Below, one piece after another: positions 6,928 to 13,145 of a DNA stretch of 21,495 nucleotides. Source of the DNA: Bacillota bacterium (GTDB taxonomy: Bacteria; Bacillota; Clostridia; Oscillospirales; Oscillospiraceae); NCBI GenBank assembly GCA_023406225.1, contig JAEXWS010000217.1, positions 1 through 21,495 of the forward strand, in the 5' to 3' direction. Position 1 is the stretch's first letter. Each line of letters starts with the position of its first letter. Made by a program: the position numbers and the translations under genes. The notes beneath the pieces were generated by a model. It was given only the letters and a program-made list of their open reading frames with translations, did not search any database and was not told the origin of the DNA.

Positions 6928-7293
6928 ATGGATCCGTATTCTATCATTATGCTGGTCGTCCTGGTCGCCGTTTTCTACTTCATGCTGATCCGTCCGGAGA
7001 ACAAGCGGAAGAAAAAGGCGCAGGAGATGCGCGAGAGCCTGAAAAAAGGCGACATCATCACCACCATCGGCGGCATCATCGGTAAGATCGTGGCTGTCAC
7101 TGCCGACACCATCATTATCGAAACCAGCGAGGACCGCGTCCGCATGGAGCTGACCAAGTGGGCCGTCTCCAACACCGGCGTTCAGGCGTCCACCGATCCC
7201 CAGCCCAAAAAGAAGGGGAAGGACGCTGCGGCCGACGACGTTCCCGAAGAGCCTGTGAACGAGATCCCCGCCCCTGAGGAGAACAAGGACTGA
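6928..7293 (+). CDS. yajC: Preprotein translocase subunit YajC
   Basis: A 121-residue single-pass membrane protein, an accessory of the SecDF complex. Residues about 4-22 form the membrane segment, followed by the family signature FYFMLIRPENKRKKKAQEMRESLKKGD. A small beta domain follows, with ITTIGGIIGKIVAVTADTIIIETSEDRVRMEL, and then a charged, Lys/Glu/Pro-rich tail (from about residue 90) somewhat longer than usual. AAGGAG is about 10 nt before the ATG. The order tgt-yajC-TIGR04086 is common in Clostridia and parallels tgt-yrbF-yrzE in Bacillus subtilis. A very strong hairpin terminator follows the stop. Confidence 0.95.
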   Translation: MDPYSIIMLVVLVAVFYFMLIRPENKRKKKAQEMRESLKKGDIITTIGGIIGKIVAVTADTIIIETSEDRVRMELTKWAVSNTGVQASTDPQPKKKGKDAAADDVPEEPVNEIPAPEENKD

Positions 7294-7309
7294 TTCACTC
7301 ATAAACGCG

Positions 7310-7362
7310 CCCTCCCTTGTCATATGCTTGCAGCAAGAGCATGTGATAAGGGAGGGTATTTT
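7310..7362 (+). terminator. Terminator after yajC whose 3' arm holds the next ribosome binding site
   Basis: Positions 7310-7329 pair with 7337-7356 in a nearly continuous stem of 20 bp with three G-U wobbles, loop GCAGCAA, then TATTTTT. The last part of the 3' arm, GGAGGG (7351-7356), is also the ribosome binding site of the gene starting at 7364. Confidence 0.85.
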
Positions 7363-7363
7363 T

Positions 7364-7777
7364 ATGGGTAAAGGGCGGAAGCAGGCGTCTCCGGCCATTG
7401 TGGTCCTTCAGGGGACTTTGGCGGCGCTGGGGATCTATCTGCTGTTCCAGCTCCTGCTGGCGCTGCTGCTGGTAAAGGGCGTACTGCCGGAGACCAGTAT
7501 GTTTCCGTCGGTGGCGGCGGCCTGCGTGCTGGCGGCTTTCACGGGGGGCCTGGTCACCGCCGGGCGGATCCCCTGGGGCACGCTGGCGGGGGGGATGCTG
7601 TGCGCCTGCGGTTTTGGAGCGGTTTTGGTGTTGGTGGGGCTTGGCTTCTGGGAGGGCGTCACCTGGACAGGCCGCGGCGGTATTTTGCTGCTGTGCGTTT
7701 TGGCAGGCGGGGTCCTGGCGGGACTGCTGGGAAGCAAACGGGGACGCAGGGTCAAAAAGCGCGCCAAGCGGCGGTAA
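7364..7777 (+). CDS. TIGR04086 (YrzE-like) family membrane protein
   Basis: A 137-residue protein with four predicted membrane segments at about 10-37, 46-66, 69-93 and 105-122 and a strongly basic tail (KRGRRVKKRAKRR) that should face the cytoplasm. It matches the TIGR04086 family in length, topology and position directly after yajC; the function of that family is unknown. The ATG at 7364 is chosen because GGAGGG is 7 nt upstream. That site is inside the stem of the yajC terminator, so translation from the yajC transcript should be low unless the hairpin opens. In many Clostridia the SCIFF peptide gene follows here; I see none. Confidence 0.8.
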   Translation: MGKGRKQASPAIVVLQGTLAALGIYLLFQLLLALLLVKGVLPETSMFPSVAAACVLAAFTGGLVTAGRIPWGTLAGGMLCACGFGAVLVLVGLGFWEGVTWTGRGGILLLCVLAGGVLAGLLGSKRGRRVKKRAKRR

Positions 7778-7890
7778 AAAACGCTTGTGAAAATCCACAA
7801 ATTTTTGATTTCGGCGGACATTCAAAAAACATGCTGTCCCTCACCGGCGGCCGTGCGCATGCGGGCGGGACGGCGGCAGATGTGGGGCGG

Positions 7891-7947
7891 GACGGCGGCG
7901 GCGGGCACCAGATGTGGACCTTTCCGCCGCCGCTGCCGTCCTCTTTT
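7891..7947 (+). terminator. GC-rich hairpin, possible terminator, in the 363-nt gap before the SpoIIM-like gene
   Basis: The gap 7778-8140 holds no credible gene. Here GACGGC plus GGCGGCGG (7891-7904) pairs with CCGCCGCC (7924-7931) and GCCGTC (7935-7940) with a 3-nt bulge, followed by CTCTTTTCT. The 5' side is an imperfect duplication of the preceding 30 nt (GGGACGGCGG...AGATGTGG occurs twice, around 7867-7884 and 7889-7917). Confidence 0.5.
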
Positions 7948-7962
7948 CTGTACGCGGTTTGA

Positions 7963-7989
7963 TATGTTTACATAACTATGTTTACATAA
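7963..7989 (+). repeat. Tandem pair of the palindromic 13-mer TATGTTTACATAA
   Basis: Two identical copies (7963-7975 and 7977-7989) with one base between them. Each contains the inverted repeat TATGT-TT-ACATA. The pair is about 46 nt upstream of a promoter candidate, in AT-rich DNA unlike its GC-rich surroundings, so it may be a protein-binding site. Confidence 0.7.
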
Positions 7990-8034
7990 TATTTCGTCAT
8001 AAATCACAAAAAACGGAAAAATCCGCCAAATTCC

Positions 8035-8063
8035 TTGATAAACCGGCCGGATTGCACTATATT
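8035..8063 (+). promoter_or_regulatory. SigA-type promoter for the SpoIIM-like gene and xerD
   Basis: TTGATA (8035-8040), a 17-nt spacer and TATATT (8058-8063). The predicted start near 8070 leaves a leader of about 70 nt. I looked for a SigE promoter, expected for spoIIM in Bacillus, and found only a poor match. Confidence 0.6.
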
Positions 8064-8075
8064 AAAACAATACAA

Positions 8076-8089
8076 GGTTTACGTTAACC
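8076..8089. promoter_or_regulatory. Imperfect palindrome just after the predicted start, possible operator
   Basis: GGTTTACGTTAACC is self-complementary at 12 of 14 positions and lies at about +6 to +19 of the transcript. It shares TTTAC with the two upstream repeats. A repressor site is an inference. Confidence 0.4.
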
Positions 8090-8140
8090 GTTTCATAATC
8101 CGCCGCTCGTCCTCATAGGATGGTGGCGAGGTGAGGCGGA

Positions 8141-8770
8141 TTGAACGGAACAAGACAAACCATGCGCGGCCACGGACAGATGACGTCTCTGCCCCGCCTG
8201 GTGCTTCTGGCGCTGTTTTTTTTGGGCGGCGTGATTTTGGGACAGGTCCTGGCCGGCCGCGTCCCGGACGCCACCGGGGACGAGCTGACCCGCTATCTGA
8301 CGGATTATGTCCGGCTGGGCGGTGAACTTTCCGCCGAAACGGCGCTCTCGGCGCTGGTGATCTATCTTCGCTATCCGCTGCTGGCGTTCTTCCTGGGCTT
8401 TGCCTCGGTGGGGATCGTTCTGCTGCCCGGGGTGACGGTGGCGTATGGTTTTTTTCTGTCCTTCTCCGTCTGCTGCTTTACGGCGGCGTTCGGAACGGAC
8501 GGCGTGCTGCTGGCGTTCGCAGTGTTTGGACTGCGGTGCCTGGTGACGCTGCCGGTGTTTTTCCTGCTGGCGGTCCCCTCCTGGGGGAAGTCCGCCGGGC
8601 TGGCCGCTGTTTCTTTTGGGAGAGGACAGCGGTGCGCGCCGGTGATCTACGGCCGGAACTATTGGCTGCGGGCGGCGGCCTCTTTGGGCGTGCTGCTGGC
8701 AGGCGTGTGTGTGGACCTGTTCCTCTCTCCGCTGTTTCTGCGGCTGATTTTGGAGCGCATCCTGACTTGA
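8141..8770 (+). CDS. Stage II sporulation protein M-like integral membrane protein
   Basis: A 209-residue protein with membrane segments at about 19-38, 78-115 (two adjacent), 120-147 and 184-206. The block IYLRYPLLAFFLGFASVGIVLLP, then AVFGLRCLVTLPVFFL, resembles clostridial proteins annotated as SpoIIM. In B. subtilis SpoIIM forms the DMP complex with SpoIID and SpoIIP that drives engulfment; the SpoIID-like protein encoded 5 kb upstream may or may not be a partner. The TTG at 8141 is used because GAGGTGAGG lies 4 nt upstream; the ATG at 8162 has no ribosome binding site. The leader can fold so that TCCGCC pairs with GGCGGA around the start region, partly masking that site. It is followed 20 nt later by xerD, and a spoIIM-xerD proximity is also known in Bacillus. 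Confidence 0.7.
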   Translation: MNGTRQTMRGHGQMTSLPRLVLLALFFLGGVILGQVLAGRVPDATGDELTRYLTDYVRLGGELSAETALSALVIYLRYPLLAFFLGFASVGIVLLPGVTVAYGFFLSFSVCCFTAAFGTDGVLLAFAVFGLRCLVTLPVFFLLAVPSWGKSAGLAAVSFGRGQRCAPVIYGRNYWLRAAASLGVLLAGVCVDLFLSPLFLRLILERILT

Positions 8771-8790
8771 TGTAAAAGGAGGGGAGTACC

Positions 8791-9678
8791 CTGGCGACCG
8801 ATTTTATCGCGGACTACGGCGCGTTTTTGACAGGCGAGAAGCACGCCTCCGAGAACACCGTCAGCTCCTATCTGCGCGACGTGTCCCAGTTTTCCGAGTA
8901 TCTGCGGGAAAACCAGGGCAGCGACCTGAAGCGGGCCAAGCCCGAGATGGTGCGAAGCTATATGAGCTGGATGCAGGGACGCGGAAAATCCGCCGCCTCC
9001 GTCACCCGGTTTTTGGCCTCTGTCAAATCCTTTTATAATTTCATGGTATCCTCCGGCGCCGTGCGGACCAATCCCGCCAAGGGCATCGCCGCTACCCGGG
9101 TGGAGCGGAAGTATCCGGAAATTTTGACCAGCAAAGAAGTGGAGCTGTTTTTGGAGCAGCCCCAGTGTGTGGACGCCAAAGGCTTTCGGGACCACGCCAT
9201 GCTGGAGCTTCTGTACGCCACGGGGATCCGGGTCAGCGAACTCATCTCCCTGGACCTGGACGATCTGAATCTGGCTGCGGGCTTCATCCGGTGCGAGAGC
9301 AAAGGCAAGGAGCGCATCATCCCCCTGTACCACACGGCCGTAAAAGCCCTTCAGGACTATGTGCGGGATATCCGCCCCCAGCTCATCGCGGACAGCGAGG
9401 AGGAGGCCCTCTTCGTCAACATGAACGGAGAGCGCATGAGCCGCCAGGGCTTCTGGAAGATCATCAAACATTATCAGGAGAAGGCGGGCATCGAAAAAGA
9501 TATCACGCCCCATACCCTGCGCCATTCCTTTGCCGTGCATCTGCTGGAAAACGGGGCGGATCTCCGCTCCATTCAGGAGATGCTGGGGCATGCGGACATC
9601 TCCTCCACGCAGATCTATACCCATGTTGTTAAGAAACAGCTGAAGGACGTCTATCAAAAAGCCCATCCAAGGGCATGA
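8791..9678 (+). CDS. xerD: Tyrosine recombinase XerD, apparent CTG start
   Basis: A 295-residue site-specific recombinase that, with XerC, resolves chromosome dimers at dif. The N-terminal SAM-like domain (about 1-95) contains SENTVSSYLRDVSQFSEYL. The catalytic domain has R147 in ATGIRVSEL, lysines in SKGKER (about 171-173), H241 and R244 in HTLRHSFAVHLLENGADL, H267 in LGHADISSTQIY and nucleophile Y276. The start is unusual. AAGGAGGGG (8776-8784) is 6 nt before a CTG at 8791, and the in-frame TAA at 8773 excludes any upstream ATG, GTG or TTG. The first standard start is a TTG at 8827, which has no ribosome binding site and would remove the first part of helix 1. Starting at CTG gives the usual XerD length. 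A strong terminator follows. Confidence 0.92.
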   Translation: MATDFIADYGAFLTGEKHASENTVSSYLRDVSQFSEYLRENQGSDLKRAKPEMVRSYMSWMQGRGKSAASVTRFLASVKSFYNFMVSSGAVRTNPAKGIAATRVERKYPEILTSKEVELFLEQPQCVDAKGFRDHAMLELLYATGIRVSELISLDLDDLNLAAGFIRCESKGKERIIPLYHTAVKALQDYVRDIRPQLIADSEEEALFVNMNGERMSRQGFWKIIKHYQEKAGIEKDITPHTLRHSFAVHLLENGADLRSIQEMLGHADISSTQIYTHVVKKQLKDVYQKAHPRA

Positions 9679-9704
9679 CTTGAAAGCCCGATTTCCCGAA
9701 AAAA

Positions 9705-9736
9705 CCGGTACGGTAAACGCCGTACCGGCTTTTTTT
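9705..9736 (+). terminator. Intrinsic terminator after xerD
   Basis: A perfect 9-bp stem (9705-9713 with 9720-9728), loop TAAACG, one C, then seven Ts (9730-9736). Confidence 0.92.
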
Positions 9737-9743
9737 GAATGGA

Positions 9744-9775
9744 TGCAAACAAATCGGGCCGCCGGATACTCTAAT
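9744..9775 (+). promoter_or_regulatory. Candidate ECF-type autoregulatory promoter
   Basis: TGCAAAC (9744-9750) followed 18 nt later by CTCTAAT (9769-9775) resembles clostridial ECF promoters with a TGCAAC-type -35 and a CGTCTAA-type -10, as expected for a sigma factor that transcribes its own gene. The -10 match is imperfect, and no good SigA promoter is visible here. Confidence 0.4.
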
Positions 9776-9805
9776 CGGTAAAGAGCAGAGAGGAGGGCCT
9801 CCCGA

Positions 9806-10279
9806 ATGGACCAGATGGAATTCGCCGCGCGGATAGACGGGCTGAAGACCCGTTTATACCGCACCGCTTATCTGTACTTAGGCAGCGAAGCGGACGCGCT
9901 GGAGGCTGTGGACGAGGCGGTGTATCAAGCCCTGCGGGCGCTGAAAAAACTCCGCCAGCCGGAGTTTTTCGATACCTGGATGACCCGGATCGTCCTGAAC
10001 GAATGCCACCGGGAGCTGCGCCGCAGGAAGCGTCTGGCGGGGGAGGACGCGCTGCCGGACGCGGCCGGTCCCGACGCCTATGACGCGCTGCCGCTGAAAG
10101 AAGCGGTCCGCCGCCTGCCGGAGGAGCTGCGGACCGTGGTGATCTTACGGTTTTTCGCGGGATACACCCAGGCGGAAACCGCCGCCAGTTTAGAACTGCC
10201 TCAGGGGACGGTGGCCACCCGCCAGCGGCGGGCGTTGCAACTGCTTCGACTGGAACTGGGAGAGGAGGAACAGGCATGA
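9806..10279 (+). CDS. ECF-type (extracytoplasmic function) RNA polymerase sigma factor
   Basis: A 157-residue sigma-70 family protein with only regions 2 and 4. Region 2 (about 10-78) includes RLYRTAYLYLGSEADALEAVDEAVYQAL and FFDTWMTRIVLNECHRELRR. Region 4 (about 100-152) includes LPEELRTVVILRFFAGYTQAE and TAASLELPQGTVATRQRRAL, a helix-turn-helix. GAGGAGGG precedes the ATG by 8 nt. The stop codon overlaps the next start as ATGA, so the partner membrane protein is translationally coupled. The architecture resembles SigV/SigW-like ECF factors of Firmicutes that respond to envelope stress; the actual signal is not visible from sequence. Confidence 0.93.
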   Translation: MDQMEFAARIDGLKTRLYRTAYLYLGSEADALEAVDEAVYQALRALKKLRQPEFFDTWMTRIVLNECHRELRRRKRLAGEDALPDAAGPDAYDALPLKEAVRRLPEELRTVVILRFFAGYTQAETAASLELPQGTVATRQRRALQLLRLELGEEEQA

Positions 10280-11664
10280 ATCGGAGGGAAGAATACGACG
10301 CACTGCTCCTGGAGCTGGACAAAACGCCACCGGAGCTGTCCTGCGCCGTCCAGCGGGCGCAGATGCGGGAAAAAGCCGCGCGGAATAAACGGCGGCTGTT
10401 CGGGATCCCGGCCGGGAGTCTGGCGGCCTGCTTTCTGGCCTTTATGCTGTTGGTGAATCTGTTTCCGCCCTTTGCCGCGGCCTGCGGAAACATCCCTTTG
10501 CTGCGGGAGCTGGCGAAGGCGGTGGCCTGGTCCCCGTCCCTGTCCGCGGCGGTCGAGAACGAGTACGTTCAGCCCATCGAGGAGAGCCAGACGCAGGACG
10601 GCTTTACCGCCGCGATCCGCTATGCCATCGTGGACCGGAAGAGCGTCAGCTTTTTCTATACGCTGGACTTTGACAAAAGCCTGAGCGGCCGTGTGGACGT
10701 GGACTATGACTTCGGGGACGTCCACGGCTGGGCCGGAAGCGCCAGAGGCTATGACTTGGAGTCCGGCGAGCTGCAGGAGATCGACATCAATTTTGTGGAT
10801 CAAGACGTGCCGGACAGCCTGGACCTGACCCTAAAGGTCTACACAAGGCCCCGGACAGAGGACATGGCGGTGCCAGAGAAACAAACCGGCCTGTTTTCCG
10901 AGCCGGTCCATGAAGCGCCGGACTATCTGACGGAATTTACCTTTCACCTGACCTTCGACCCCTATTTTACCGCCCAGGGAGAGACGATCGCCGTGGACAC
11001 CGCCTTCTCGCTGGACGGCCAGACCCTGACGCTGACGGAGGTGGAGCTGTATCCCACCCACCTGCGGATCAACCTGGAGGATGCGCCGGAAAACACCGCC
11101 TGGCTGAAAAGTCTGGACCTGTATCTGGAAAACGAGCGGGGAGAGCGCTTTGAGAGCAGCATCAACGGGATCTCCGCCACAGGCGATCCGGACGGGGAGG
11201 GATACGCCGCCTTCTGGCTGGACAGTCCGTTTTTCGACCGGGGCGAGCATCTGACCCTCCACATCACCGGCGCCAGATGGCGGGGAAAGGACGCCCCGCG
11301 GGTGCGTGTGGACCTGGCGAACGGGACCGCCGAGCATCTGCCGGAGGGGTTCCGGTTCCTGCGCGCAGAGCGTTTGACGGGAGGCTGGATGGTGTATTTC
11401 GCGGCGCCCCGGGAGGCGGACGGAGCAATGCACGGCCTGTTCTCCAGCGGTTTTTGGGACGAGGCGGGAAATCACTATGATATCTGGCAGTACGGCAGCA
11501 CCTTCGGCGTCCGGGACCCGGAGACCGGGGAATCGGCGGAGGAGGAGACGATGTTCACCGAGGATTTTCCCCTGGCGGGCTTCGATGGAGACGTGATCGA
11601 ACTGGAACCCCATTATGACCGCACGGTAAAATTTGATCCGCCTGTTGCAATTTTGATCAAATAA
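10276..11664 (+). CDS. DUF4179 domain membrane protein, putative anti-sigma factor
   Basis: A 462-residue protein. Residues 1-42 are cytoplasmic and basic near the membrane (REKAARNKRRLF); one membrane helix spans about 43-66; the rest is extracytoplasmic. Directly after the helix comes the DUF4179 hallmark, LFPPFAAACGNIPLLRELAKAV, then VENEYVQPIEESQTQDGFTAAIRYAIVD. The remainder (about 150-460) is predicted to be beta-rich with repeated Ig-like strand patterns and no cysteine cluster or enzyme motif. Such proteins are regularly encoded just after ECF sigma genes, here with a 4-nt overlap, and are presumed to hold the sigma factor at the membrane through the short N-terminal domain. That role is inferred from position and topology. 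A terminator follows. Confidence 0.82.
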   Translation: MNRREEYDALLLELDKTPPELSCAVQRAQMREKAARNKRRLFGIPAGSLAACFLAFMLLVNLFPPFAAACGNIPLLRELAKAVAWSPSLSAAVENEYVQPIEESQTQDGFTAAIRYAIVDRKSVSFFYTLDFDKSLSGRVDVDYDFGDVHGWAGSARGYDLESGELQEIDINFVDQDVPDSLDLTLKVYTRPRTEDMAVPEKQTGLFSEPVHEAPDYLTEFTFHLTFDPYFTAQGETIAVDTAFSLDGQTLTLTEVELYPTHLRINLEDAPENTAWLKSLDLYLENERGERFESSINGISATGDPDGEGYAAFWLDSPFFDRGEHLTLHITGARWRGKDAPRVRVDLANGTAEHLPEGFRFLRAERLTGGWMVYFAAPREADGAMHGLFSSGFWDEAGNHYDIWQYGSTFGVRDPETGESAEEETMFTEDFPLAGFDGDVIELEPHYDRTVKFDPPVAILIK

Positions 11665-11672
11665 ACGAAAAA

Positions 11673-11706
11673 GAGCGCCCGCCCGGAAAGCGGACGCTCT
11701 TTTTTT
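11673..11706 (+). terminator. Intrinsic terminator after the ECF sigma/DUF4179 unit
   Basis: GAGCG and CCGC (11673-11682, one mismatch at 11678) pair with GCGG and CGCTC (11690-11699), followed by seven Ts (11700-11706). Confidence 0.88.
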
Positions 11707-11710
11707 GCAG

Positions 11711-11739
11711 TTGCACGGCGGGCGTTCATTTGCTATACT
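11711..11739 (+). promoter_or_regulatory. SigA-type promoter for the ruvCAB-glmM run
   Basis: TTGCAC (11711-11716), a 17-nt spacer and TATACT (11734-11739) with an extended TG (11731-11732). The predicted start near 11746 is 25 nt before ruvC. Confidence 0.75.
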
Positions 11740-11770
11740 AAAACAGAATGCAGACCGGAGGGGGAGCCTC

Positions 11771-12280
11771 ATGCGAATCTTAGGAATCGACCCGGGCATC
11801 GCCACCATCGGTTTCGGCCTGGTGGAGGCGGACCGGGGGCAAGTCCATATGTTGACCTACGGGGCCATTACCACCCCCGCCGGCGTGCCGCTTTCCAGGC
11901 GTCTCTATCAGATTGAAAACGATATGGAGGACCTGATCAGCCAGCTGAAGCCGGACGCGATCTCCATCGAGGAACTGTTTTTCAATACGAATATCACCAC
12001 CGGCATCGCCGTGGCCCATGGCCGCGGGGTGCTGCTCTTCGCCGCGGAAAAATGCGGCGTGCCGCTTTTTGAGTATACGCCCTCCCAGGTGAAGCTGGCG
12101 GTGGTGGGGTACGGCAAGGCGGAAAAGCGCCAGGTGATGGATATGACAAGACGGCTTTTAAAGCTGAAGGCAGTGCCCCGTCCGGATGACGCGGCGGACG
12201 CACTGGCTCTGGCCCTTTGCCACGCAAGGAGTTTTACTTCACGGATTCCGCAAACGTCGGACGTGAAGGAAACCATATAG
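11771..12280 (+). CDS. ruvC: Crossover junction endodeoxyribonuclease RuvC
   Basis: A 169-residue Holliday junction resolvase, the usual length. The RNase H-like fold has the four catalytic acids at D7 (LGIDPGIATIGFG), E67 or E68 (SIEELFF), and D140 and D143 (RPDDAADALALALCHA). The conserved TPSQVKLAVVGYGKAEKRQV, which binds DNA, is at about 103-122. The ATG at 11771 is used because GGAGGGGGAG lies immediately upstream. It is the first gene of the run ruvC-ruvA-orphan-ruvB-ATPase-glmM and is 9 nt from ruvA. Confidence 0.97.
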   Translation: MRILGIDPGIATIGFGLVEADRGQVHMLTYGAITTPAGVPLSRRLYQIENDMEDLISQLKPDAISIEELFFNTNITTGIAVAHGRGVLLFAAEKCGVPLFEYTPSQVKLAVVGYGKAEKRQVMDMTRRLLKLKAVPRPDDAADALALALCHARSFTSRIPQTSDVKETI

Positions 12281-12289
12281 GAGGAAGCG

Positions 12290-12895
12290 ATGTTTTACTA
12301 TCTGGAGGGGACCGTGGCGGAGCTTTTGCCGTATCTGGCGGTCGTTGACTGCGGCGGCGTGGGCTATGCCTGCAAAACCACCAACAATACCCTGAACAAG
12401 CTGAAAAAAGGACAGCGGGGAAAGCTTTATACATATTTGAACGTGGGCGAGGATGTGTTCGATCTCTACGGCTTTGCCACCCAGAGCGAGCTGAACACCT
12501 TCAAGCTGCTGATCGGCGTCTCCGGCGTGGGGCCGAAGGCGGCGCTGGCGATCCTCTCCGTGGGCACGCCGGACGCCCTGGCCATGGCCATCATCACCGG
12601 AGATGAAAAGGCGCTCACGGCGGCCCCGGGCATCGGAAAGAAAATCGCGCAGCGCATCATTCTGGAACTGAAAGACAAGCTGGCGAAGGAGAGCGCCGCC
12701 ACCGGGCTGGATTTCTCCGGCGGTGCGGGCGCGGCGGTCCCGGGCGTTTCCAACAAGGCCGCGGAAGCGGCGCAGGCCCTGGCGGTGCTGGGTTATTCCA
12801 GCCAGGAAGTGTCCATGGCCCTCAAGGGCGTGGACGCGGAGCATCTGCCCCTGGAGGAGATCATCCGGCAGAGCCTGAAGAAGATGGTGAAATAG
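12290..12895 (+). CDS. ruvA: Holliday junction branch migration protein RuvA
   Basis: A 201-residue protein that binds four-way junctions as a tetramer and loads RuvB. Domain I is an OB fold (about 1-62, YYLEGTVAEL to VFDLYGFA). Domain II has two helix-hairpin-helix motifs at 73-89 (LLIGVSGVGPKAALAIL) and 109-126 (LTAAPGIGKKIAQRIILE). A flexible linker rich in Gly/Ala (about 138-150) leads to domain III (about 152-200), the three-helix RuvB-binding domain with AAQALAVLGYSSQEVSMAL. AGGAGG is upstream of the ATG. The next gene starts 10 nt after the stop. Confidence 0.97.
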   Translation: MFYYLEGTVAELLPYLAVVDCGGVGYACKTTNNTLNKLKKGQRGKLYTYLNVGEDVFDLYGFATQSELNTFKLLIGVSGVGPKAALAILSVGTPDALAMAIITGDEKALTAAPGIGKKIAQRIILELKDKLAKESAATGLDFSGGAGAAVPGVSNKAAEAAQALAVLGYSSQEVSMALKGVDAEHLPLEEIIRQSLKKMVK

Positions 12896-12904
12896 CGTGA
12901 TGTC

Positions 12905-13138
12905 GTGTTGACCCGTTATGCCGGGGACCGCAGCGCGCGCTTTGAGGTCGTAAGGCGGGGAGAACACCTGTACGAAGTCTGGGTACAGGCGCGGCAGACA
13001 GACGAGGATCATTACCCAGGGGAGACATGGTATGTTGATACCCGGGACGGCGCCCATTTTGCGGATACGCTGGAAACCGCCGTCCAAATCGGCGGGGAAG
13101 CCCTGAAAAACCTGACGGCCAGCGGGCTGGAGGAGTGA
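12905..13138 (+). CDS. Small uncharacterised protein between ruvA and ruvB
   Basis: A 77-residue protein I do not recognise. It starts at GTG 12905 (or the next codon, TTG); there is no better start in this frame and the ribosome binding site is poor, so translation is probably coupled to ruvA, whose stop is 9 nt upstream. The sequence reads like three beta strands (ARFEVVRR, LYEVWVQARQ, ETWYVDTR) followed by a helix (TLETAVQIGGEALKNL). It is acidic and soluble, without cysteines, signal peptide or membrane segment. Base composition matches the neighbours, and the frame is open across the full space between ruvA and ruvB, which favours a real gene. A function in recombination would be guilt by association only. 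Confidence 0.7.
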   Translation: MLTRYAGDRSARFEVVRRGEHLYEVWVQARQTDEDHYPGETWYVDTRDGAHFADTLETAVQIGGEALKNLTASGLEE

Positions 13139-13145
13139 ATATCAT

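Noticed and set aside
7786..7806. DnaA-box-like AAATCCACA
   Set aside because: Single imperfect copy (two mismatches), no cluster and no origin-type genes nearby.
7787..7975. Small plus-strand frame in the 363-nt gap, considered as a possible SCIFF or other peptide gene
   Set aside because: GTG start without a ribosome binding site, Arg-rich GC-driven translation, and it lacks the six-cysteine SCIFF pattern.
7963..8000. Possible dif site for XerC/XerD
   Set aside because: One half (GTTTACATAA) resembles the XerD side of the Bacillus dif site, but the opposite XerC half does not match in either repeat.
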